Source of the DNA: Kurthia populi
GTDB taxonomy: Bacteria; Bacillota; Bacilli; Bacillales_A; Planococcaceae
NCBI RefSeq assembly: GCF_042686175.1
Contig: NZ_JBHUOR010000033.1
Coordinates: 1 to 64,000 of the forward strand
Length of the DNA: 64,000 nt
Reading direction: 5' to 3'
Part shown: in pieces, positions 1 through 6,480 of the stretch
How the letters are laid out: each line of letters starts with the position of its first letter
Numbering within the stretch: position 1 is the first letter of the stretch
The notes under the pieces: model-generated
Database searches by the model: none
The model's input: only the letters and a program-made list of their open reading frames with translations
Told to the model about the DNA's origin: nothing
Translations under genes and position numbers: made by a program

Positions 1-1
1 A

Positions 2-400
2 ACTGGTCCTGCAGGTGCAAAGGGTGATAAAGGTGATCCATTTGTTTATTCAGATTTTACCGTGGAACAGTTAGCTTCGTTAAAAGGACCGAAAGGCGAT
101 GCTGGCGAACAGGGTCCGCCTGGTCCAAAGGGTGACAAAGGAGATGTGGGTCCAGCAGGTACTACAAGTTGGACTGGTATCACAGATAAACCAAATATCG
201 TTACCAGCGTTACAAGCGAATCCACTACAGACATTGCAAGTGCTGCGTCTGTTAAAAGTGCATATGATTTAGCGAAACAGGCCAAAGAAGCTGCCGAAAA
301 CAGTAGTGGTGGAGATAATACAATGACTGTCGATGGCGCAACGGTAGCATGGTCCTTAAAATTAAATGCCAATAAAGATGGTTTGGTATTTGTATATTAA
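2..400 (+). CDS. Collagen-like phage tail/fibre protein, C-terminal part (5' end outside window)
   Basis: The frame is open from the left edge, so this is the 3' part of a longer gene. The visible residues begin with Gly-X-Y collagen-type triplets (GPAGAKGDKGD), a short linker (PFVYSDFTVEQLASLKG), a second Gly-X-Y run, then a non-collagenous C-terminal section of about 80 residues ending VFVY. Interrupted Gly-X-Y repeats next to a YSDFT-type linker are typical of tail-fibre or receptor-binding appendage proteins of Bacillales prophages, where the repeats form a trimeric collagen-like stalk. The holin and endolysin downstream fit a phage structural-then-lysis order. A GTG at 62 is internal and is not the start. 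A host collagen-like surface protein is less likely given the neighbours. Confidence 0.8.
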   Translation, partial: TGPAGAKGDKGDPFVYSDFTVEQLASLKGPKGDAGEQGPPGPKGDKGDVGPAGTTSWTGITDKPNIVTSVTSESTTDIASAASVKSAYDLAKQAKEAAENSSGGDNTMTVDGATVAWSLKLNANKDGLVFVY

Positions 401-412
401 AAATAGCAGAAA
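395..412 (+). repeat. 18-bp intergenic direct repeat, copy 1
   Basis: The 18 bases are identical to 658-675. The copy overlaps the stop codon of the tail gene and lies 55 bases before the next start codon. The sequence after each copy is also loosely alike (a CTTTTGCC-type block, then a purine-rich ribosome binding site), so the intergenic leader appears duplicated. Confidence 0.7.
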
Positions 413-467
413 TATATTATATGAATTACATGCTTTTGCCATGATAATAAGTAAAAGGGGTGTTCAT

Positions 468-647
468 ATGGAATTTAATGTTAAGTATCCATACGCTAGG
501 AACGGTGAAGTATTAGAAAGTGTAGAATCCGTAGAGATTGATGTTCCAAAAGACATACAAAAAGAAGAATTGGTACGATTAATTTGCGATAAAATTCGTG
601 AGAAAACAGGTCACGTAGGTGTGAAATATTTATATGAAGTAGATTAA
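468..647 (+). CDS. Small hypothetical prophage protein (59 aa)
   Basis: I do not recognise a family. The 59-residue acidic product has two KEEL/REK-type charged helices and no membrane segment or cysteine. The start at 468 is chosen because AAAGGGGTG lies 6-7 bases upstream; the frame is open further upstream but without a ribosome binding site. It lies between the tail protein and another small prophage gene, the place where many Bacillales phages carry XkdX-like or similar short late genes, but sequence similarity to those is not evident. Confidence 0.6.
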   Translation: MEFNVKYPYARNGEVLESVESVEIDVPKDIQKEELVRLICDKIREKTGHVGVKYLYEVD

Positions 648-657
648 TGAAGGATGT

Positions 658-675
658 TATTAAAAATAGCAGAAA
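658..675 (+). repeat. 18-bp intergenic direct repeat, copy 2
   Basis: Identical to 395-412. It lies 50 bases before the start codon of the next gene, mirroring the position of copy 1. Confidence 0.7.
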
Positions 676-725
676 CCTACGATTCCAAACCTTTGCCGCA
701 GTTGAGATAATTGAGGTGAAGGGAG

Positions 726-1106
726 ATGGAAGAAGTGAGTGTTTTAAACGAAAAAGAAGTCAGTATAATTAACGATGTAATTACTTTATACGAACGATTC
801 AGAGAAAAGCATACTGAAGCTAAAACAAATGATATTTTAGCTAATGCACAAGCTAAGCATAAGGCAAAAAGCGAATTAGTGGACTATCTTAACAATCTTG
901 ACGATTCAGATGTAAAAACCGTCATGGCGCTATCTTATATCGGGAATAACGAATTTGCTAGCGACAAATCACCAGAGCATATGTTAACGGAATGGCGACA
1001 TAAAGTTTCTAGTACATTTGACGATAAAGAACATCGAGTTAATCATGTATCTGAAAAACCGCTAGACGTATACCTTGCAAATGCATTAAAAATTTTAAAC
1101 AAATAA
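726..1106 (+). CDS. Hypothetical prophage protein (126 aa)
   Basis: A soluble, strongly charged and probably all-helical protein (many E, K, D; no Cys, no membrane segment). I do not recognise a domain. The ATG at 726 follows GAGGTGAAGGGAG. A hairpin terminator follows directly, so it is the last gene of the transcript that starts upstream with the tail genes. The position between tail fibre and holin is typical for small late proteins of unknown role in Siphoviridae-like prophages. Confidence 0.6.
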   Translation: MEEVSVLNEKEVSIINDVITLYERFREKHTEAKTNDILANAQAKHKAKSELVDYLNNLDDSDVKTVMALSYIGNNEFASDKSPEHMLTEWRHKVSSTFDDKEHRVNHVSEKPLDVYLANALKILNK

Positions 1107-1114
1107 ACACATCA

Positions 1115-1142
1115 AGCACATCCAAATCGGGTGTGCTTTTTA
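1115..1142 (+). terminator. Rho-independent terminator
   Basis: AGCACA(TCC) pairs with (GGG)TGTGCT around a short loop and is followed by TTTTTA. It separates the tail-end genes from the lysis genes. Confidence 0.75.
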
Positions 1143-1178
1143 TATACAAAAAATAGATAAACGAATGGAGATTAGAAT

Positions 1179-1586
1179 ATGGAAACATTAAATCATATCA
1201 TTGCACATCCCTTTATTGCTTACTTCCCAAAAGCAATACAAGGGCTTTTACTCGTGTACATCATTTTCAAGGCAATGGATTTTGCTACAGGATTATTAAA
1301 GACATGGAAGGGTGTAGCACATTATAAATCACGCGTTATGCGTGAGGGGCTAATTCGTTGGATTGGCGAGATGGTGGCGATTATGTTCGTGATTGTGATT
1401 GATATTACGTTAGGACTGAACTTCTACCTATCGGGCGCTACATTGGCGATATTCGTGTATAAAGAGGGCGGTTCAATCGCTGAAAACTTGAAGCTATTAG
1501 GTGTGAACATGCCGGGAATTTTAGAAGAAATTGACCAAGACAAAGTGAAGAAAGCAATCGAAGATAAAATGAAAGGCGGAAAATAA
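1179..1586 (+). CDS. Phage lysis holin (phage_holin_4 / toxin-secretion holin family)
   Basis: 135 residues. Hydrophobic segments lie near residues 14-36 and 65-90, followed by a charged lysine-rich tail ending KMKGGK. The motif pattern MDFATGLLKTWK...KSRVMREGLIRWIGE is characteristic of the phi29/Cp-1-type holin family (also annotated as toxin secretion/phage lysis holin). The protein makes holes in the cytoplasmic membrane that let the endolysin reach peptidoglycan. It starts at ATG 1179 (weak GGAGA upstream) and is followed after one base by the amidase gene, the usual holin-endolysin cassette. Confidence 0.93.
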   Translation: METLNHIIAHPFIAYFPKAIQGLLLVYIIFKAMDFATGLLKTWKGVAHYKSRVMREGLIRWIGEMVAIMFVIVIDITLGLNFYLSGATLAIFVYKEGGSIAENLKLLGVNMPGILEEIDQDKVKKAIEDKMKGGK

Positions 1587-1587
1587 T

Positions 1588-2373
1588 ATGGCGCTTAAAA
1601 ACGAACACATTACGGTAAACAAATACACTCGCCCAGGTGCTAAGCGCGGTAGCACAAAAGGCATCATCCTTCACTACACAGCCAATCCCGGAGCAAGTGC
1701 AGACAATCATCGTCGATACTTCGGTAATGGCGGTGGAGGACGTTACGCAGGCGCTCACATCTTCATCGACAGCAAGGAATCACTTTGCATCGTACCACTA
1801 AACGAGGTATGCTATCATGCTAATGACGTACAGAAATATGTCGGCGGCAAAGCGTACCGCGGCGCGTCTGGTAAGCTCGGGGCTAATGCGAACCTAAGCA
1901 CAATTGGCATTGAAATGTGCATTGAAAAGGACGGTACAATTGCGGCAGCTACTTTTAATCAAGCTGTCGAAGTTACTGCGGATCTATGCAAAACATACAA
2001 GCTAGATACAGATGATTTATACCGTCATTACGATGTGACAGGTAAAAACTGTCCTGCACCTTGGGTAAGTAAATCAAGTGAGTGGACACGCTTCAAAAAC
2101 GCTGTAAAAGCAAAATTAGGCGGCAAAACCGTAACAACTGCATCGAAGAAAAAAGAAACTGCTGCAGATAAAGTAAAAGGCACGATTAAAACATTGGATA
2201 AGCTAAATTACTATGACGGTCCACGTTGGAACAAAGCTACCGGCACAGTCGCAAAAGGCACTGTATTAACCGTTACAGACCGCATTTACGTGGGCGGGGC
2301 TTATCAATACAAGACAGTGAGTGGCACGTATATCACCGCATCAAGCAAGTTTGTTAAATTCACAGCAAAATAA
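1588..2373 (+). CDS. Phage endolysin: N-acetylmuramoyl-L-alanine amidase (Amidase_2/PGRP fold)
   Basis: 261 residues. The N-terminal domain (about 15-165) is a zinc amidase of the PGRP/Amidase_2 class: the first zinc His is in ILHYTANPG, conserved segments GAHIFID and NLSTIGIEMC follow, and the last metal-ligand region is HYDVTGKNCPAPWV. It cleaves the lactyl-L-Ala amide bond of peptidoglycan. A lysine/threonine-rich linker follows, then a C-terminal domain from about 195 with an SH3-like beta pattern (GTVAKGTVLTVTDRIYVGGAYQYK), presumably for cell-wall binding. There is no signal peptide, consistent with export through the holin encoded immediately upstream. Start ATG 1588, one base after the holin stop. 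Confidence 0.93.
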   Translation: MALKNEHITVNKYTRPGAKRGSTKGIILHYTANPGASADNHRRYFGNGGGGRYAGAHIFIDSKESLCIVPLNEVCYHANDVQKYVGGKAYRGASGKLGANANLSTIGIEMCIEKDGTIAAATFNQAVEVTADLCKTYKLDTDDLYRHYDVTGKNCPAPWVSKSSEWTRFKNAVKAKLGGKTVTTASKKKETAADKVKGTIKTLDKLNYYDGPRWNKATGTVAKGTVLTVTDRIYVGGAYQYKTVSGTYITASSKFVKFTAK

Positions 2374-2425
2374 TAAGTTTAACTTATGTATTGAACGGCT
2401 ATATCCTTGCAAAAGGAGTGATATG

Positions 2426-2683
2426 ATGTCATCAAAGCCTAATGCGCAAGATTTAGCCGATTGGTACGAGTTATGCGAAGATTTAGCAGAACGCCCACGC
2501 AAAGCCGCTTACAGCAGTAATGTGAAAAATAACTATCTATTTCTTTCGGAGGATAAGGCCGTCAAAGCAATGTACACATGGATGCGTCAAAACAATGTCA
2601 GCCCTATATTTTATAACGAGGGATGGGGTTGGCGACTACGTAAAGACTGGCGAGAACGGTTGGAATCAATTGAAAATATGTAA
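2426..2683 (+). CDS. Hypothetical prophage protein (85 aa)
   Basis: I do not recognise a family. It is a small soluble protein rich in aromatic and basic residues near its C terminus (GWGWRLRKDWRERL). Two ATGs are adjacent (2423, 2426); the second has the better spacing, 7 bases after AGGAG. It sits 52 bases after the endolysin and ends in a strong terminator, so it probably belongs to the lysis transcript. Confidence 0.6.
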   Translation: MSSKPNAQDLADWYELCEDLAERPRKAAYSSNVKNNYLFLSEDKAVKAMYTWMRQNNVSPIFYNEGWGWRLRKDWRERLESIENM

Positions 2684-2687
2684 CATC

Positions 2688-2728
2688 AGCCCCTTTCTTC
2701 TTATATAAGAGGATTGGGGCTTTTTTTA
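2688..2728 (+). terminator. Rho-independent terminator
   Basis: AGCCCC pairs with GGGGCT around an inner palindrome TCTTATATAAGA and is followed by seven T residues. It isolates the following promoter cassette from the lysis genes. Confidence 0.85.
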
Positions 2729-2743
2729 TTTGCGCAAAAATAA

Positions 2744-2854
2744 TTTAAATTAATTTCGTTTTTTCGTTGACGAAAATTCCAAATGATGATAATATGTATT
2801 TAACAGCAAGAACAACACACAAAAAACAAACACTTAGGGGGAAATCAAATGAAA
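2744..2854 (+). repeat. 111-bp promoter/operator/leader cassette, copy 1
   Basis: Positions 2744-2854 are identical, base for base, to 3684-3794 (940-bp period). The cassette holds an operator palindrome, a sigma-A type promoter, a G-poor untranslated leader, the ribosome binding site AGGGGG and the first two codons (ATGAAA). The genes behind the two copies are otherwise unrelated. Confidence 0.95.
2761..2795 (+). promoter_or_regulatory. Promoter with palindromic operator over the -35 box (copy 1)
   Basis: TTTTCGT-TG-ACGAAAA (2761-2776) is a perfect inverted repeat. The -35 hexamer TTGACG (2767-2772) lies inside it, and a -10 follows at TAATAT (2790-2795, 17-base spacing) or GATAAT (2788-2793). 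A protein bound to the palindrome would block RNA polymerase. The identity of the repressor is unknown. Confidence 0.7.
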
Positions 2855-3265
2855 AACGTAATGATTAAAGCATGGGAAATCGCAAAGACAGCAGTTATCA
2901 AATTCGGAGGTAGCTCAAAAGAATACTTTGCAGAAGCCTTAAAAATGGCGTGGGCAGAGTTCAAAACTCCAACTAAAATCGAACACTCGGCTGACACTGT
3001 CAAAGTGTTAACTCGCTTTATGGATTGCGATTCAAATGATTTCGACCGCAGTGCTAACCTTTGGACTAAACCAGTTGGATTTTCGCGAATTTACTTCAAC
3101 TTAAATGGCTGGAAAGGGTTTCTGCAAATTTCAAATGATACTTACAAAATCACAAAAGAATCGTTTGAAATAGACCTGTCCCAGCACCACGTAACAACAT
3201 TTGAAATCAAGCGCATCATGGAAGAATATAACGAAAACGGCTTTGTATCAACAATCTCACAATAA
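2849..3265 (+). CDS. Hypothetical prophage accessory protein (138 aa)
   Basis: The family is unknown to me. The N-terminal 40 residues form a basic helical stretch (MIKAWEIAKTAVIKFGGSSKEYFAEALKMAW) of a kind often seen at the start of Bacillales phage proteins. The remainder is mixed alpha/beta without Cys pairs or membrane segments. Translation starts inside the duplicated cassette, at an ATG 6-7 bases after AGGGGG. It is followed after 14 bases by the helix-turn-helix gene, forming a two-gene unit under the palindromic operator. A role in lysogeny control or host interaction is possible, but the sequence does not show it. Confidence 0.65.
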   Translation: MKNVMIKAWEIAKTAVIKFGGSSKEYFAEALKMAWAEFKTPTKIEHSADTVKVLTRFMDCDSNDFDRSANLWTKPVGFSRIYFNLNGWKGFLQISNDTYKITKESFEIDLSQHHVTTFEIKRIMEEYNENGFVSTISQ

Positions 3266-3279
3266 TAGGAGGAAATAAT

Positions 3280-3693
3280 ATGGGTATCTTAGATAAAATT
3301 ACAACAGCAGACGAATTAGCGAAAGAGTGGAATGTCACACCGCAGAACGTTCGAATTTGGTGTGAAGAAGGTCGCTTAGAAGCAAAGCGTTTAGGACGCG
3401 AATGGGCCATTTTAAAAGGACAACCGCAACCAACGAAAATACGCCCAAAAATTAAGCTAAAAGGCGTTAAAAAGGCCGTGGGTGAGTTTAATAATTGGCA
3501 AGGACCTGCGCGCATCTATCTTGATCGCGACAATTTGAGCGTTTGGACTAATGTATATTCTGACGTAAACAGTTGGACAGAGCATCAAGGTGACGTCGTG
3601 GAGATTTACAACAAGCTGCACATGGCAGATAATTGCAACAAGACTACAATGCGCGAATTACAAGAAGCTGCAGAACAATACATTTTAAATTAA
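3280..3693 (+). CDS. Prophage protein with N-terminal excisionase/MerR-like helix-turn-helix
   Basis: 137 residues. Residues 7-45 (TADELAKEWNVTPQNVRIWCEEGRLEAKRLGREWAI) match the winged HTH_17/excisionase pattern: helix, turn, recognition helix, then the G-R-W wing. A basic segment follows (KIRPKIKLKGVKKA), and then a C-terminal domain I cannot assign. DNA binding is therefore likely; the target is not visible. The gene lies between the two identical operator cassettes, and its last codons and stop lie inside the second copy, so it is a candidate regulator of them. An AGGAGG site precedes ATG 3280. Confidence 0.75.
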   Translation: MGILDKITTADELAKEWNVTPQNVRIWCEEGRLEAKRLGREWAILKGQPQPTKIRPKIKLKGVKKAVGEFNNWQGPARIYLDRDNLSVWTNVYSDVNSWTEHQGDVVEIYNKLHMADNCNKTTMRELQEAAEQYILN

Positions 3694-3794
3694 TTTCGTT
3701 TTTTCGTTGACGAAAATTCCAAATGATGATAATATGTATTTAACAGCAAGAACAACACACAAAAAACAAACACTTAGGGGGAAATCAAATGAAA
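3684..3794 (+). repeat. 111-bp promoter/operator/leader cassette, copy 2
   Basis: Identical to 2744-2854. The left end overlaps the last codons and stop of the HTH gene. The -35 TTGACG is at 3707-3712 and the -10 TAATAT at 3730-3735. This copy has no terminator in front of it, so the gene behind it may also be reached by read-through. Confidence 0.95.
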
Positions 3795-4253
3795 GAATTA
3801 AAAAAAGTTACATGTGCAGCTAAAGATTTCGCGAATATTTCGGAAATGCCGGATTATATGCGGGAGTTAAAAAACACAAAAATTGAAACTACATCGCAGT
3901 ACGGATTACGTAAATACGATGTCGGCCCAAACGACGTAGGTATCGAACGCATCGAGTTCGAAACACCGCACAAGATTCAAATCGTTTGCTCTCAAATCTT
4001 AGATGATGACGGCATCGTGTGGTCGCCAATTCGAGCGTTAGACCCGACAGAAACAGATGCGAAGTATGACGTATTTAATGCAATGAAACACGAAGATATT
4101 TTTGAACTTATGAAACAATATCTAGTTGAAAACAACTACGAAATTAGCGATGAAGTTCCGCAAGTTTGCGTAGCTCGACACAACGAAGATGCTAGCAAAA
4201 ATTTGTACGTTGCTCGAAGTTATTCATTAATTGTGACAGGCCAATATAAATAA
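3789..4253 (+). CDS. Hypothetical prophage accessory protein (154 aa)
   Basis: I do not recognise a domain. The acidic soluble protein has a D/E-rich middle (DVGPNDVGIERIEFETPHK) and no membrane segment. Only the first two codons are shared with the gene at 2849, through the duplicated leader, and the proteins are otherwise different. It has its own copy of the palindrome-controlled promoter and ends in a terminator, so it is a monocistronic unit co-regulated with 2849-3693. Confidence 0.65.
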   Translation: MKELKKVTCAAKDFANISEMPDYMRELKNTKIETTSQYGLRKYDVGPNDVGIERIEFETPHKIQIVCSQILDDDGIVWSPIRALDPTETDAKYDVFNAMKHEDIFELMKQYLVENNYEISDEVPQVCVARHNEDASKNLYVARSYSLIVTGQYK

Positions 4254-4261
4254 AACACCAC

Positions 4262-4283
4262 ACCCCTCAAGCGAGGGGTTTTG
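4262..4283 (+). terminator. Short hairpin terminator
   Basis: ACCCCTC pairs with GAGGGGT around a 4-base loop and is followed by TTTTG. The T tract is short, so it may be leaky. Confidence 0.6.
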
Positions 4284-4302
4284 CACGTTTAGGAGGATAT
4301 GT

Positions 4303-4737
4303 ATGAGTCACAACAGAATTGATATAACAGGAGAAAAATTCGGTAAATTGAAAGCTATTAGTTTTACACCAGGGACCAAAGATAAACCTGGGCGTTGGCT
4401 ATGCCAGTGCGATTGTGGGAAAACAACATTTGCAACAGCAGGGGCTTTGCGAGCTGGACAACGCACAAGTTGTGGATGTAGCAAAAGTGACGCTACATCT
4501 AAGCACATCGCAAAAGATGCGGTAGACGGGACACGTAGATCCGCACTGAAAAGTAAATTGCATGTTCGGAATACAAGTGGTGTCAAAGGTGTAACATATT
4601 TAAAAGACAGAAAAAAATGGGTAGCGTATATTGGATTTCAAAACAAAACAAAAAAATTAGGCTACTTTAAAGACAAAGACGATGCAATAGCTGCTCGTAA
4701 AAAAGCAGAGCAAGAGTTGCATGAGCCGTATAGATAA
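4303..4737 (+). CDS. Zinc-ribbon plus AP2-domain DNA-binding protein
   Basis: 144 residues in two parts. Residues 5-60 carry a Cys cluster (W-x-CQCDCG, then SCGC) within a G-x-x-FG-x-L pattern, common upstream of AP2 domains in phage proteins. Residues about 90-144 (NTSGVKGVTYLKDRKKWVAYIG...LGYFKDKDDAIAARKKAE) form an AP2/ERF-type DNA-binding domain. In bacteria such domains usually belong to phage regulators or to homing-endonuclease relatives; no HNH catalytic motif is visible here, so this is a binder without an obvious nuclease. AGGAGG precedes ATG 4303. It is the last plus-strand prophage gene. Confidence 0.85.
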   Translation: MSHNRIDITGEKFGKLKAISFTPGTKDKPGRWLCQCDCGKTTFATAGALRAGQRTSCGCSKSDATSKHIAKDAVDGTRRSALKSKLHVRNTSGVKGVTYLKDRKKWVAYIGFQNKTKKLGYFKDKDDAIAARKKAEQELHEPYR

Positions 4738-4743
4738 AATTAA

Positions 4744-4769
4744 AAGGCTACCATTTGGCAGCCTTTTTA
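4744..4769. terminator. Bidirectional terminator between convergent genes
   Basis: AGGCT-A-CC pairs with GG-C-AGCCT, with T runs on both strands (TTTTTA rightwards, TTTTAATTTT leftwards). It separates the AP2 gene from the minus-strand pair. Confidence 0.75.
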
Positions 4770-4808
4770 CATTGGTATAAAACACTGTTTTACCTACTCT
4801 TAATACTT

Positions 4809-5138
4809 CTACGCCGTTGCTGATACTGTTTGCTTCTTTTTGATAAAGAATGATAAGATACCCGCAATAAATAAGAAAATAAATGCGATAGTAAAGAATA
4901 ATCCATTTGCGATAAATCCGTAGATTGCGCAAATCAATAGTACGATACCAGAGAATTTCGGGAATTTCCAAGCTAAGAATCCGAAGAAAATTGATAAGAA
5001 TGATACCCAAAATACTGCCGCGCCGCTATCGGCCATTGCATCCTCACTAAAACCTACGCCAAACGCTGTCACCATAAATCCACTAGCAAGCCCTGCAAGA
5101 CCGCCTAAAATTGATAATACCGCTACCCAAATCTTCAT
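4809..5138 (-). CDS. Small membrane protein, DUF4064-like
   Basis: 109 residues with four hydrophobic helices (about 5-27, 42-57, 62-78, 80-100), a short loop and a basic KKK end. The layout resembles DUF4064 proteins, which are often encoded beside DUF4352 lipoproteins as here. It sits 18 bases after the lipoprotein stop in the same direction, so the two form an operon. The function is unknown. Upstream sequence has AGGAGC about 10 bases before the ATG. Confidence 0.65.
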   Translation of the reverse strand: MKIWVAVLSILGGLAGLASGFMVTAFGVGFSEDAMADSGAAVFWVSFLSIFFGFLAWKFPKFSGIVLLICAIYGFIANGLFFTIAFIFLFIAGILSFFIKKKQTVSATA

Positions 5139-5156
5139 ATTATATTTTCGCTCCTA

Positions 5157-5672
5157 TTAGTTAACTTTAATTTTCCATTTAACTTCTTTGTCGTCCCACG
5201 AAAATGCAGGTTGATATATTAACTCATACGCACTTTCTTTTGTTACGTCATAGTACAGTTTTCCGCTTTTATTTTTACCAGCGTTTAGATCTGCACTGAT
5301 TTCCATTTCGTCATAACTAAAATAACTATCGAATTGTTCACCGTTTTTGTCGTATAGTTTAAAATCTGTCGAATCAATGAACGCAGATTCTTTATTTGTG
5401 TTTACAACTTTTAACGCTAACGTAAGAACTTCATCTTTTTCTGGTGCGCCATATTCAGCAGGCGGTGTGAATTCTGCATTTTCTATAGTGATTTTAACAC
5501 CATCAATTTTCACTGTATCGCCTACTCCGTAAATCTTATTAGAATCATCTTTTTCTTTTTTATCTGATGCAGATGACTTTTCATCTTTCGTTACGTCCTC
5601 AACAGATGTTTCCGCGCAACCAGCTAAAAGCAGAGCACTTGTGGCTACTGTTGCAAATAACCATTTTTTCAT
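5157..5672 (-). CDS. DUF4352-type lipoprotein
   Basis: 171 residues. A lipoprotein signal is clear (MKKW..ATSALLLAGCAE, lipobox LAGC with the modified Cys at 19). A low-complexity Ser/Lys/Asp linker follows (about 25-45). The remaining beta-rich domain matches the DUF4352 immunoglobulin-like pattern (YGVGDTVKIDGVKITIENAEF...VVNTNKESAFI). It is anchored on the outer face of the membrane. Such proteins are frequent prophage or host surface cargo and are also linked to telomeric-repeat-like folds; no ligand can be named. GGAGG precedes the ATG. It forms a pair with the DUF4064-like gene. Confidence 0.8.
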   Translation of the reverse strand: MKKWLFATVATSALLLAGCAETSVEDVTKDEKSSASDKKEKDDSNKIYGVGDTVKIDGVKITIENAEFTPPAEYGAPEKDEVLTLALKVVNTNKESAFIDSTDFKLYDKNGEQFDSYFSYDEMEISADLNAGKNKSGKLYYDVTKESAYELIYQPAFSWDDKEVKWKIKVN

Positions 5673-5778
5673 GTCATAACCTCCAATATTTGTATATTTT
5701 AATTTTATCTTTGATGTTAAGTATTGTATGTAATAAATTTATGTGTTTCTTCTATATAAATATGATATGTATAAGAAA

Positions 5779-5804
5779 AGAGGGCATCACACCCTCTTTT
5801 TTTT
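5779..5804. terminator. Bidirectional terminator
   Basis: AGAGGG pairs with CCCTCT around an 7-base loop. Rightwards it is followed by eight T; leftwards it serves the minus-strand gene that starts at 6035. Confidence 0.8.
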
Positions 5805-5807
5805 GTG

Positions 5808-6035
5808 TTAAGCAGTTAAATTACGATACTGAACATCAATAAATAACTCATGCAGTTCTTCGTAAGTAAGCTGCTTAATTTCTTCCATTTCTTCTTCCCA
5901 ATAAGCGATTTTTTCGGGTTCTTCACGACGTATTGCTTTTGCGATGCCATGCCGACAACCATTTAGCATATCTAATTTTGTTTGCTCTAATACAGCGATT
6001 AATTTGTTTGATAGTGGTACGATAATTTGTTCCAT
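5808..6035 (-). CDS. Small hypothetical protein (75 aa)
   Basis: The family is not recognised. The protein is small, soluble, helical and Glu-rich (REEPEKIAYWEEEMEEIKQLTYEELHELF). The start is ATG at 6035 because AAGGTG ends 8 bases upstream; a GTG three codons earlier overlaps that ribosome binding site and is unlikely to be used. It may be the outermost prophage gene or the first host gene at the boundary. Confidence 0.6.
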   Translation of the reverse strand: MEQIIVPLSNKLIAVLEQTKLDMLNGCRHGIAKAIRREEPEKIAYWEEEMEEIKQLTYEELHELFIDVQYRNLTA

Positions 6036-6153
6036 AAAAAACACACCTTACATGTGATATCCCTAAAACTAAGTAATGACAACTATACATTTATCACTCT
6101 TTTACGAATGCTCGACAAGTAGCGGAAAACTCATTTTGGTCCAGTAAAATAGT

Positions 6154-6177
6154 TGGACCAAAAAATGGACCAAAAAA
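6154..6177 (+). repeat. Two tandem 12-bp repeats with an upstream inverted half
   Basis: TGGACCAAAAAA occurs twice head-to-tail (6154-6165, 6166-6177). TTGGTCC at 6136-6142 is the inverse of GGACCAA at 6155-6161. The array lies in the gene-free prophage/chromosome boundary, so it may belong to an attachment site or a repressor binding array. No partner copy is in the window. Confidence 0.5.
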
Positions 6178-6273
6178 TTTTAGTTTGTTATCGTTTCGGA
6201 ATGGATTACTAATTATTTATTTGCTGTTTTATAAGGGTTTAAAGACGATATAGTACGCTATATTTTGGGGTGA

Positions 6274-6393
6274 TATAATCCGTACGAATGTACACCCATG
6301 GGAACGCGAACAATACATGAAAACATACTAAGTCGATTCATTCAATCGATGCTTGAAAAAATCCCACGCGATCATTCGCATGGGATTTTTTGT
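6274..6393 (+). ncRNA. Candidate small RNA or leader RNA (promoter, hairpins, terminator)
   Basis: An extended -10 promoter (TGA-TATAAT, 6271-6279) is followed by about 105 bases with three hairpins: GTAC-GAAT-GTAC (6282-6293), TCGATT-CATTC-AATCGA (6333-6349) and a strong terminator, AAAAATCCCA (6357-6366) with TGGGATTTTT (6381-6390) and an inner GCGA/TCGC. CCCATG at 6295-6300 can pair with CATGGG at 6379-6384, which would open the terminator, so a leader that switches between two folds is an alternative. No start codon with a ribosome binding site lies inside. The remaining gap 6045-6273 shows only the 12-bp repeats. Confidence 0.45.
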
Positions 6394-6480
6394 TTATAAT
6401 GAAATGAAAGGGGTGTGTTTGCATGAAAAAGATTTTTTCTACTGAGCATGCCCCTTTCATCTGTTTAAGTAGTAGGGACA

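Noticed and set aside
2..400. Host collagen-like surface protein
   Set aside because: The linker sequence and the holin-endolysin neighbours fit a phage tail protein, and no cell-wall anchor is present at the visible C terminus.
5567..5842. Plus-strand frame across the lipoprotein promoter
   Set aside because: It is antisense to the DUF4352 lipoprotein start and crosses a terminator; no ribosome binding site.
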